DNA from: Shewanella donghaensis
GTDB taxonomy: Bacteria; Pseudomonadota; Gammaproteobacteria; Enterobacterales; Shewanellaceae
Assembly (NCBI RefSeq): GCF_007567505.1
Contig: NZ_CP041783.1
Location: forward strand, 4,464,001 to 4,528,000
Length of the DNA: 64,000 nt
Direction: 5' to 3'
The notes beneath the pieces are model-generated. The model did no database searches, had not been told where the DNA came from, and worked only from the letters and a program-made list of their open reading frames with translations. Positions 17,488 through 25,508 of this stretch are shown here, piece after piece (positions within the stretch are counted from its first letter, which is position 1; every line of letters starts with the position of its first letter). A program made the position numbers and the translations under genes.

Positions 17488-20400
17488 ATGATGAGTATTT
17501 CTAGAGTCATAAAGTTATCAGCAGTTGCAGCGAGCTTAGCTACTCTTGCTGGTTGTGGTGGAGATTCATCAGAGCCTGGTGAGATTTTACTAACGTGCAA
17601 TGTTCCAAACATTCCAAATGCTGCAGGCACTGAATGTGTGCCACCGCCGCCTTTGAGTTGTCCAGCACCTAAATTCCCTGATGCTAAAAATGAAAGTTGT
17701 ATTGTGGGTTATAACCCTGAGCTTCCTGAGCCAGTTGCTTTTGCTGGTGAAAATCAAGCGGTGCTTTACTACAACCGAATTAAAGATAACAACAACACGG
17801 ATTCGAATACCGAATACCCTGGTTATAAATTGCATACTTGGAATAACGATGTTTGTGACAGTTATGCGCCGCCATTTGATTCTTCAGACTGGGCTAATGG
17901 TCATGAATTTGATGGTATCGATCCAAACTATGGTGCTTACTGGATCATTAACCTTAAAGAAGGTTATGGCGAATGTGCTAATTTCATTGTCCATATCGGC
18001 ACAGAAGGCTCAGGTAAGGCGTTAGGTGATGGCGATTTAAGTTTAAACCTTAAGCCGTTTGAAGATGATGCTGCTGCAGAAGCTGAATTTAATCGTGCTA
18101 ACTTCACTATTCATGGTGAAAGTGATGTTTACGATTTCCCAATTCTAGATGTTGGCTTTTCTATAGCGGGCGCCAGTGCGCATTGGTTAGATCAAAACAC
18201 CTTTGTGTGGAATGAGTCACCAGATGGCATTGCTAAAATTATGTTACATCATTCCGCTACAGCAGGTATTGCTGCCGATAACGACAGCAATATCAGCGGA
18301 GTGCAGGTTGAGTTAGCTGATTCAGAGTTATCCGATGCTCACAAAGCATTAGTACCTCATTTGGCTGATTGGCCTGCTTATGAAGCTAACTTTAGCGCTG
18401 ATGAAGCTAAAATGGTTGCTAAAAACCAACTAGTGTTAGTGGCATACGACAGTGACAATAAACCTGTAGCAGCAACCCATGTGCAGGCTGCCAAAGTGCT
18501 TGATGCGCTTTATACCGCAGGTGACAATGATGCCGATGAAACTAATTTAGGCATTATCTATGACGGCAGTAACATTGTCGCAAAGGTGTGGGCACCTACA
18601 GCGCAGTCATTAAACCTCAAGGTTTATGATGCCGCGAAAACCTTGACTAGCACTGAAGCAATGACATTAGATGCAGCAACAGGTATCTGGTCATTTAGTG
18701 GTGATATGAGTTTAGATCGCATGTATTACCGTTATGAGTTAACGGTATTTCATCCTGTGACTAAAGCCATTGAAACCTTAGAGGCTACCGACCCCTATTC
18801 ACTTAACGTATCAACTAACGGTCGATACAGTCAGTTTATTAATTTAAGCGACGATGATCTTAAACCTGAGGGTTGGGATGACCACGATGTTATAACCGTT
18901 GTTAATCCAGAAGATGCAGTTATTTACGAAGGTCATATTCGTGATTTCAGTGCTCGTGATGAAAGTACAACAGCTGCTAATCGCGGTAAGTATTTAGCCT
19001 TTACTGAAGAGGGGAGCGCACCTGTTGAGCATTTACGTCAGCTTGCCGAAAGTGGTGTCACTCATTTTCATATGCTGCCAGCAACAGATATAGCGACCAT
19101 CAATGAGGATGCTGCTGAGCGAGTCGATATCACTGATACCTTAGGTAAGCTTTGTAGCAAGATTGAAGACAATGCCGATGCCTGTAAAACGCAAGATAAG
19201 TCAGCAACTATTGAAAGTATTTTACAAGATAGCCAACCGGGTTCTAAAGATGCACAAGCATTAGTTAATGCCATGCGCGGTTATGACAGTTTTAACTGGG
19301 GTTATGATCCGCAACATTTTATAGCACCTGAAGGCAGCTATGCTAGTGATGCTGAAGGCGTTGCTCGTGTCATCGAAATGCGTGAAATGAATAAAGCTTT
19401 ACACGATTTGGGTTTGCGTGTCGTGCTCGATGTTGTATACAACCACACTAGTTCATCAGGGTTATGGGATAACTCAGTGCTCGATAAAGTCGTGCCTGGT
19501 TATTACCATAGATACAACGAAATTAGCGGTAATATCGAGTCATCGACTTGTTGTGATAACACCGCAACAGAACATCGTATGATGGATAAATTTGTCACCG
19601 ATTCAATGGTCATTCTTGCTCAAGAATATGGCTTTGATGGTTTCCGTTTTGATGTCATGGGTCATATGCCTAAATCGAGTATTTTAGATGCGCGTGAAGC
19701 AGTGCAGGCCGTTGATGCTGATAACTACTTCTATGGTGAAGGCTGGAACTTTGGTGAAGTAGCCGATAACCGCTTATTTGAGCAAGCGGTTCAAGCTAAT
19801 ATGGCTGGCAGTGAAGTCGGTACTTATAACGACCGTATTCGCGAATCAGTTCGCAGCGGTGCACTGTTTGCTATGGAGCAAAAAGATGATTACCTCCGAG
19901 ATCAAGATACGCTGCGTTTGTCTATGGCGGGTAACTTACAAAACTACGTTTTAAAAGATTTTAGTGGCAATACCGCATTAGGCAGTAGCTTTAGCTGGAA
20001 CTCACAGCCAACGGCTTACACTTTGGATCCTGCTGACAGCATTAACTATGTATCAAAGCACGATAACGAAACCTTGTGGGATATTTTACAGTACTCAAAT
20101 GATATCGGTTTATCACTTGATAGTCGTGTTCGGGTGCAAAACATTGCCGCTACAATTCCACTATTAAGTCAGGGTATTCCATTTTTTCAAATGGGCGGCG
20201 AGATGCTGCGTTCAAAATCTTTAGACCGTAATACTTATGATTCAGGTGATTGGTTTAACTGGGTGGATTTTACCAAAAATAGCAGTAACTGGAATGTGGG
20301 ATTACCGTTAGAACAAGATAACGCTGAGAAAATGGATCAAATCATTAAACTCGCTGGTAATCCTAATTCTGCACCTTCAATGTCTGAGATTGAGTTTGCA

Positions 20401-21825
20401 TCTAGTGTGTTTAATGAGTTCTTATCTATTCGTAAAACATCCCCCTTACTTCGACTCACTACTGAGCAAGACATCATAGACCGTGTTGGTTTTCATAATA
20501 TTGGTAAAAACCAAACTCAGGGCGTCATTGTCATGAGTATCGATGATGGCAGTGATTTAGTGGACATTGATTCTGGTGTCGATGCATTAGTGGTTATGAT
20601 TAACGGTAGTGACCAAGAACAATCACATACTGTACCAACAGCAGCTGATTTCACACTTCATCCTACGTTGGCAATGTCGATAGATTCGACAGTGCAAAGT
20701 GCAAGCTTTAACGCAGGAGAGGGAGAAGGCACCTTTACCGTACCCGCTCAAACCACCGCCGTATTTATTAAAACTCAAGGTGATTTACAAGGTGAGGGTT
20801 TAAGTGCTAATGCTACCGCTGGCGCACCAGATGTCGTGCCTTATGGTAGTACAGAAGTGTTTGTTCGTGGCGGTATGAATGGCTGGGGTGAAGTTGATAG
20901 CTTTACTTATATCGGTGCGGGTGAGTACCGTGTAGCGATTACGCTTGCTGCTGGTGGCTATGACTTTAAAGTGGCATCAGGCGACTGGAGTACAGTTGAT
21001 TTTGGTGGCGTTTCAGACGCTGAAGCCGGTGTTGATGAGAACGTGGCAGAGCAACTGGCAAGATCTGGTGCTAACTTAAGCTTTACTGCTGCAACTGATG
21101 CAACTTATGTGTTCTCGTTAGATGCATCAGACAAAGAAAATCCAGTACTAATCGTTTATAACGAGGAGCCATTTGTGGGGACACAAGTATATCTTCGTGG
21201 TGATATGAATGGTTGGAGTACCGACAATGAATTGGTATACATGGGTGGCAGTATTTACCAAGTTGAAATGAATATTTCAGCAGGTGTAAAGGGCTTTAAA
21301 ATTGCCTCGAGTGATTGGTCTACTGTTGACTATGGCAGCGTTGATGAAGATGGCACGGTAACCTTATCAACGGATAAATTACTGGCTGTGAAAGGTTCAA
21401 ACTTGAGCCTAGATTTCGATTCTGAAGAAATGTATACCTTTACATTTGATATGAGCAATCGAACTGAACCTGTTTTAATGGTGAATAAAACAGAGATGTT
21501 TGGTGCCAATATCGTATATATCCGCGGTGGCATGAATGGCTGGGGTGAAGTGGATGCGCTCACTTACCAAGGGTCATCTGTTTACACTGTAGATATCACG
21601 TTAGAAGCTGGAGATAACGAGTTTAAGATTGCCACTGGTGATTGGTCTACGGTTGACTTTGGCGCGGCGGCAGACGATGAGACGGTGAACGAGAGTGAAA
21701 TGAAGTCGTTGGTATCAAAAGGCAATAATATGCACTTTGATGTCGTCGATGCTGGAACTTACCGCTTTACTGTGACAGGACCTAGTTCGAGTTCGCCAAT
21801 ATTATCAGTAACGAAAGTGAATTAA
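17488..21825 (+). CDS. Lipoprotein pullulanase (GH13) with three C-terminal binding modules
   Basis: A 1445-residue cell-surface debranching enzyme cutting alpha-1,6 bonds of pullulan or glycogen. Lipobox LAGC is at about residue 23; a Cys/Pro-rich linker follows. Then come an N-terminal pullulanase domain, a CBM48-like domain (VAKVWAPTAQSLNLKVYDA) and the GH13 barrel: region I DVVYNH 648-653, nucleophile D722 in GFRFDVMGH, acid E751 in YGEGW, and H858/D859 in SKHDNE. The C-terminus holds three tandem modules of about 109 residues (from 1122, 1232 and 1341), each with MNGW and DWSTVD, resembling X25-type starch-binding modules. GGGGAGAG precedes the ATG. Functionally paired with the TonB receptor upstream. 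Confidence 0.92.
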   Translation: MMSISRVIKLSAVAASLATLAGCGGDSSEPGEILLTCNVPNIPNAAGTECVPPPPLSCPAPKFPDAKNESCIVGYNPELPEPVAFAGENQAVLYYNRIKDNNNTDSNTEYPGYKLHTWNNDVCDSYAPPFDSSDWANGHEFDGIDPNYGAYWIINLKEGYGECANFIVHIGTEGSGKALGDGDLSLNLKPFEDDAAAEAEFNRANFTIHGESDVYDFPILDVGFSIAGASAHWLDQNTFVWNESPDGIAKIMLHHSATAGIAADNDSNISGVQVELADSELSDAHKALVPHLADWPAYEANFSADEAKMVAKNQLVLVAYDSDNKPVAATHVQAAKVLDALYTAGDNDADETNLGIIYDGSNIVAKVWAPTAQSLNLKVYDAAKTLTSTEAMTLDAATGIWSFSGDMSLDRMYYRYELTVFHPVTKAIETLEATDPYSLNVSTNGRYSQFINLSDDDLKPEGWDDHDVITVVNPEDAVIYEGHIRDFSARDESTTAANRGKYLAFTEEGSAPVEHLRQLAESGVTHFHMLPATDIATINEDAAERVDITDTLGKLCSKIEDNADACKTQDKSATIESILQDSQPGSKDAQALVNAMRGYDSFNWGYDPQHFIAPEGSYASDAEGVARVIEMREMNKALHDLGLRVVLDVVYNHTSSSGLWDNSVLDKVVPGYYHRYNEISGNIESSTCCDNTATEHRMMDKFVTDSMVILAQEYGFDGFRFDVMGHMPKSSILDAREAVQAVDADNYFYGEGWNFGEVADNRLFEQAVQANMAGSEVGTYNDRIRESVRSGALFAMEQKDDYLRDQDTLRLSMAGNLQNYVLKDFSGNTALGSSFSWNSQPTAYTLDPADSINYVSKHDNETLWDILQYSNDIGLSLDSRVRVQNIAATIPLLSQGIPFFQMGGEMLRSKSLDRNTYDSGDWFNWVDFTKNSSNWNVGLPLEQDNAEKMDQIIKLAGNPNSAPSMSEIEFASSVFNEFLSIRKTSPLLRLTTEQDIIDRVGFHNIGKNQTQGVIVMSIDDGSDLVDIDSGVDALVVMINGSDQEQSHTVPTAADFTLHPTLAMSIDSTVQSASFNAGEGEGTFTVPAQTTAVFIKTQGDLQGEGLSANATAGAPDVVPYGSTEVFVRGGMNGWGEVDSFTYIGAGEYRVAITLAAGGYDFKVASGDWSTVDFGGVSDAEAGVDENVAEQLARSGANLSFTAATDATYVFSLDASDKENPVLIVYNEEPFVGTQVYLRGDMNGWSTDNELVYMGGSIYQVEMNISAGVKGFKIASSDWSTVDYGSVDEDGTVTLSTDKLLAVKGSNLSLDFDSEEMYTFTFDMSNRTEPVLMVNKTEMFGANIVYIRGGMNGWGEVDALTYQGSSVYTVDITLEAGDNEFKIATGDWSTVDFGAAADDETVNESEMKSLVSKGNNMHFDVVDAGTYRFTVTGPSSSSPILSVTKVN

Positions 21826-21850
21826 ATTTCACCGTTATTTCAATAAAATA

Positions 21851-21881
21851 ATAAAACCCAGCTAAATGCTGGGTTTTATTT
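21851..21881 (+). terminator. Rho-independent terminator after the pullulanase
   Basis: Perfect stem AAAACCCAGC/GCTGGGTTTT with a five-base loop, ending in TTTTATTT, 26 bp after the stop codon. Confidence 0.9.
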
Positions 21882-22336
21882 AAGTGAGTTATTGAGGCAT
21901 CTAAAAATATAAAATAAGCCTCTACGATGTGTTGAATATCGCTTTAAAAATCACAAAACAGGCGCAGTTTATAAGGGATAGAGAAGTTATAACGATTGAA
22001 AAATAAACTAATTGTGAAGTTAATTGCTTGAATAACCGTAATATGTACAAATTAACTGCAAACACGACAAAAGTTGCAGATTTTGTTTTAATTTTGTGTC
22101 TATACTAAAGTTGTAAACTAGATTGATTGTTGTTTACAAGATAAGAAGCTGCAAGCGAAATCAATAACATTAAGTATGATAGGTAGTGATATGTTTTTGT
22201 ATAATTAACAAAAAATCATCTAACTGCCCTTGTGAACTAGGACACAAGCCCCCAATATACTTAGTGTAACCATAAAATTTCTGCTAAAAGAAAGTGAAGT
22301 ATATAGCGACGCTATATTATTAAAGGATAGTTATCT
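21882..22336. other. Intergenic region upstream of hpf
   Basis: About 450 bp without a gene. The A/T-rich sequence is compatible with one or more promoters for hpf, but I could not single out a firm -35/-10 pair or a structured leader. Confidence 0.35.
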
Positions 22337-22693
22337 ATGAAAATAAATCTTTCGGGTCACCATGTTGATGTTACTGATACAGTAAAAGATCACGTAAACG
22401 AAAAGTTCACTAAAATTGCCAGCCATTTCCCTACGTTGATATCAATCGATATCATTATTTCAAAAGAACACGGCGAATTTGAAGTAGAAATTACGACTAA
22501 CTACGAAGGTGGTCGTATTGCCGCAAAAGCTTCTGATCAAGTTATGTACCCAGCACTTGCTCAAGCAGGTAAAAAACTCGACGCAGCACTAAAGCATCGT
22601 AAAGGACAACTCAAAGCAGACTTACACAGCAAACCAGATGTAACTGCACCAGAAATTGCTTATGAAAAAGTTCAAGAAATGGAATTAAAATAA
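22337..22693 (+). CDS. hpf: Ribosome hibernation promoting factor HPF/RaiA family
   Basis: A 118-residue protein of the sigma-54 modulation/S30EA family. MKINLSGHHVDVTDTVKDHVNEKF is the classic start, and later DQVMYPALAQAGKKLDAALKHRKGQLKAD matches the ribosome-binding helix. It binds the small subunit at the mRNA/tRNA site and inactivates ribosomes in stationary phase or stress. It is longer than E. coli HPF (95 residues) and lies in the size range of RaiA, so the exact subgroup is open. It is monocistronic, away from rpoN/ptsN where hpf sits in enterics. AAGGATAG precedes the ATG. Confidence 0.9.
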   Translation: MKINLSGHHVDVTDTVKDHVNEKFTKIASHFPTLISIDIIISKEHGEFEVEITTNYEGGRIAAKASDQVMYPALAQAGKKLDAALKHRKGQLKADLHSKPDVTAPEIAYEKVQEMELK

Positions 22694-22730
22694 GCGACTA
22701 GCCCTTATTTAAAGAGCAAAAGCAAAGCAT

Positions 22731-22760
22731 AAAAAACGCAGTCAAAGGACTGCATTTTTT
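22731..22760. terminator. Bidirectional terminator between hpf and the yebC-like gene
   Basis: Stem GCAGTC/GACTGC with loop AAAG is flanked by A-run on the left and T-run on the right, so it can serve both convergent genes. Confidence 0.85.
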
Positions 22761-22781
22761 ATTGGCTTAAAAACGAATAAA

Positions 22782-23504
22782 CTAGTCTTTAATCTCAGCA
22801 TTGTGATAAACATTTTGTACATCATCACAATCTTCTAAAGCGTTAATAAACTTATCGAAAGTTTCAACGTCTTCACCAACAATCTCTGTCATTGCTTGAG
22901 GCACGAAAGTGATATGTTCAACTTCAAAGCTGATATCAGCATTATCTTCAGTAAGCGCAACACGGACTTTATTGTATTCAGTGATAGGTGCAAAAACGCT
23001 GATCATGCCATCTTCTGATTCAACATCCGTCACGTCCACATCAGCCATCATAAGCAACTCTAAAACGGCTTCATCATCTTCACCTGGGTAAACGAAAACA
23101 GCTTGATGATCAAAACTGTGAGCAACAGTTCCAGGGCCACCTAATTTTGCGTCATTTTTAACGAATGCTTGGCGCACTTCAGTAAAGGTACGTTTTACGT
23201 TGTCAGTTAAACAGTCAACGATGACAGAACATCCACCAGGGCCAAAACCTTCGTAGCGAGCTGTATCATAATCTTCACCGCCACCGCCTTTAGCTTTTTC
23301 AATCGCACGTTCGATAACATGGGTAGGCACTTGGTCTTTTTTAGCGCGTGCAATTAAACTGCGTAATGCCAAGTTACCGTCGGGATCAAAACCACCGTTT
23401 TTAGCTGAAACATATATTTCTTTACCGTAGCGCGAGTAAATACGCGTTTTTTGGCCTGCTGTTTTTGCCATGGATTCTTTACGGTTTTGGTATGCTCTTC
23501 CCAT
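22782..23504 (-). CDS. YebC/PmpR family protein
   Basis: A 240-residue protein of the YebC family, with GKEIYVSAKNGG, HVIERAIEKAKGGG and YEGFGPGGCSVIVDCLTDN as diagnostic blocks. The start MGRAYQNRKESMAKT makes it closer to the YeeN-type branch than to canonical YebC beside ruvC. ATG at 23504 was chosen because the family begins with MGR; the frame extends 30 residues further upstream without family likeness. YebC proteins act as DNA-binding regulators and, by more recent work, as ribosome-associated factors helping translation of proline stretches. Which applies here cannot be read from sequence. It is convergent with hpf. Confidence 0.88.
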   Translation of the reverse strand: MGRAYQNRKESMAKTAGQKTRIYSRYGKEIYVSAKNGGFDPDGNLALRSLIARAKKDQVPTHVIERAIEKAKGGGGEDYDTARYEGFGPGGCSVIVDCLTDNVKRTFTEVRQAFVKNDAKLGGPGTVAHSFDHQAVFVYPGEDDEAVLELLMMADVDVTDVESEDGMISVFAPITEYNKVRVALTEDNADISFEVEHITFVPQAMTEIVGEDVETFDKFINALEDCDDVQNVYHNAEIKD

Positions 23505-23845
23505 CTTAATCTCATTCTTATATCGAAAAATTGTCGATGATTCTAGCAAAAATAATGACAACTGTTTAGGGGAAGATACTGTTTCATGACCCATTTTGTC
23601 GATTTTAGCGACTTTATTTGTAAATAATGAACCTCACCGACATTAAGTAGTGATTGAAAATCTTTTTCGTTTTGATAGCGCTTCGCTCTAAACCCGCTTT
23701 AAAAGCATTGCTTATGACTATTATTGTTCGGTTAATGTTAAGTAATACCCCGATAAATGAGGCGTTTAGACTCATAATAATCTAAACTCATAACATCAGT
23801 AAGAATTAATAGTTTTAGTCGTTTGAAAAACTAGAGAGCGAACTT
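23505..23845. other. Divergent intergenic region
   Basis: About 340 bp without a gene between the YebC-family gene and a small plus-strand gene. It must hold promoters for both. No clear operator or RNA structure was found. Confidence 0.35.
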
Positions 23846-24106
23846 ATGACCGAACCAACACAACCATTAGCAACGACAGTAGACAACAATAATAAAGCGA
23901 CTGTGACAGTGTTATTTTATGAGGCTCCAGTGGGTCTAACAATGAAAAACACCGTGCTAACAGGGTTAAACATTAGTGAAACTGGCAGGGTTGTATTGCC
24001 AAGTAATTTTAGACACGGAAAATCGATTATTGCTGTGCTAGATGGCGAATGCAAAATATTGAACGCACTGGGTGAACGAGTCTACTCACAACAAAACCTC
24101 GTCTAG
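23846..24106 (+). CDS. Small conserved protein, TIGR02922/DUF2375-like
   Basis: An 86-residue protein without signal peptide or membrane segment. The pattern VTVLFYEAPVGLTMKN, then ISETGRVVLPSNFRHGKSIIAVLDGECKILN, resembles a small family (TIGR02922/DUF2375) known from Shewanella and Colwellia. It is monocistronic, with a strong terminator 130 bp downstream. Its function is unknown. Confidence 0.6.
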   Translation: MTEPTQPLATTVDNNNKATVTVLFYEAPVGLTMKNTVLTGLNISETGRVVLPSNFRHGKSIIAVLDGECKILNALGERVYSQQNLV

Positions 24107-24233
24107 TCCTTACGTAAGTGAAATCTAATTGACGTTGAATTTCACTCTTGATTTAACTTAAGTTTATTGAATTAATTTATATAAGTTAATTGAACTCATT
24201 TACATAAGCTTTCGTATACTCAAGCGAATTTAT

Positions 24234-24270
24234 TAAAAATAGGGTGGCTAATATAGTCACCCTATTTTTG
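24234..24270 (+). terminator. Rho-independent terminator
   Basis: An 11-bp perfect stem AAAATAGGGTG/CACCCTATTTT extended by three inner pairs, ending in a T-run. Confidence 0.85.
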
Positions 24271-24332
24271 TGTCTATAGAATAAAAACAGATGACCGTAA
24301 CTGCAGCGATGTGAATTTACCAAGGAAGTATT

Positions 24333-25376
24333 ATGTCAGCGACACTATTTGAATCTTTTAAACTGAATAGCACCCTAACACTGAGCAATAAGATATTAAT
24401 GGCGCCCTTAACGCGCTGTATGGCTGATGACGAGTTAGTTCCAACCCAAACGATGGCAGACTATTACGCCCGCCGTGCTGATGCAGGATTAATCATAAGT
24501 GAAGCAACAATAATACGACCAGATGCTCAGGGTTACCCGAATACGCCAGGTTTATACACCCAGGCTCAAATCGAAGGCTGGAAAGTGGTCACTGCCGCAG
24601 TGAAAGAGAAGGGCGGTAAAATATTCGCTCAACTTTGGCATACGGGCCGAGTGGCGCATTCGTATTTCTTTCCCGGTGGAGAGGTTATTTCAGCATCGAA
24701 CTTAGGTTTAGAGGGGAATCTATCGCGTATGCGAGAACTTACATATCAAACCCCAAAAGCGGCAACAACAGCGGATATTAGTCAGTTAGTTGAGGATTAT
24801 GCCATCGCTGCAGCAAACGCAATTGAAGCAGGCTTTGATGGCGTAGAAATACATGGTGCTAATGGCTATTTGGTTGATCAATTTTTACATCACTCTTCTA
24901 ATAACCGCACCGATGATTATGGTCAAACGCCTGAGAACATGTCACGTTTTGCATTAGAGGTTATTGACGCGATAAGCGAAAGAATTGGTAGCGACAGAAC
25001 GGCAATTAGATTATCACCAGGTGCGTATTTCAACATAGAGCCGGATAGCCGCGATCGTCAGGTATTTGATTATTTGTTATCACAACTTGAACCCCGCAAT
25101 TTAGCCTTTATTCACCTTGGTATTTTTGATGATTCAATGGAGTTTGATTATTTAGGCGGTAAAGCATCAAGTTACCTTCGTCAGCATTACAATCAAACGA
25201 TTGTCGGTGTTGGAAGCTATACCGCTGAGACCGGCAGCGAAGCTATCAGTAATGATAAATTTGATTTACTGGCCATTGGCCGCGCTTTCATTGCTAACCC
25301 CGACTATGTTGAGAAGGTGCGTAATGGTCTCGAGCTAACAGAGTATGAAGATGGCATGCTCAAAGAGTTGGTTTAA
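24333..25376 (+). CDS. Old yellow enzyme family alkene reductase
   Basis: A 347-residue FMN-dependent NAD(P)H oxidoreductase of the old yellow enzyme family. Marks are KILMAPLTRCMADDELVPT near the N-terminus, FAQLWHTGRVAH, the block DGVEIHGANGYLVDQFLHHSSNNRTDDYG and LLAIGRAFIANPDYVEKV. Such enzymes reduce activated C=C bonds of enals, maleimides or nitro compounds (NemA-type). It is cytosolic and monocistronic, with AAGGAAGT before the ATG and its own terminator. Resembles N-ethylmaleimide reductase, but the natural substrate is unknown. Confidence 0.9.
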   Translation: MSATLFESFKLNSTLTLSNKILMAPLTRCMADDELVPTQTMADYYARRADAGLIISEATIIRPDAQGYPNTPGLYTQAQIEGWKVVTAAVKEKGGKIFAQLWHTGRVAHSYFFPGGEVISASNLGLEGNLSRMRELTYQTPKAATTADISQLVEDYAIAAANAIEAGFDGVEIHGANGYLVDQFLHHSSNNRTDDYGQTPENMSRFALEVIDAISERIGSDRTAIRLSPGAYFNIEPDSRDRQVFDYLLSQLEPRNLAFIHLGIFDDSMEFDYLGGKASSYLRQHYNQTIVGVGSYTAETGSEAISNDKFDLLAIGRAFIANPDYVEKVRNGLELTEYEDGMLKELV

Positions 25377-25397
25377 TTGATTAACTGATATGATGAC

Positions 25398-25423
25398 AGC
25401 CGCAATATCCTTGCGGCTTTTTG
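25398..25423 (+). terminator. Rho-independent terminator after the alkene reductase
   Basis: Perfect 7-bp stem GCCGCAA/TTGCGGC with a five-base loop followed by TTTTT. Confidence 0.85.
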
Positions 25424-25508
25424 CTATCTGTAAGCACTGGCCTATTCGTTCTTGCTTGTTTTCTTGTGAATTAGTTCTTGTGAATTAGTTGTTGAGTACT
25501 CGATAAGA

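Noticed and set aside
17681..18025. A 114-codon plus-strand frame inside the pullulanase gene
   Set aside because: It is an out-of-frame shadow of the pullulanase N-terminal region, with no family likeness.
22782..23594. Start of the YebC-family gene at 23594
   Set aside because: The extra 30 N-terminal residues have no likeness to the family, whereas MGR at 23504 is the usual beginning.
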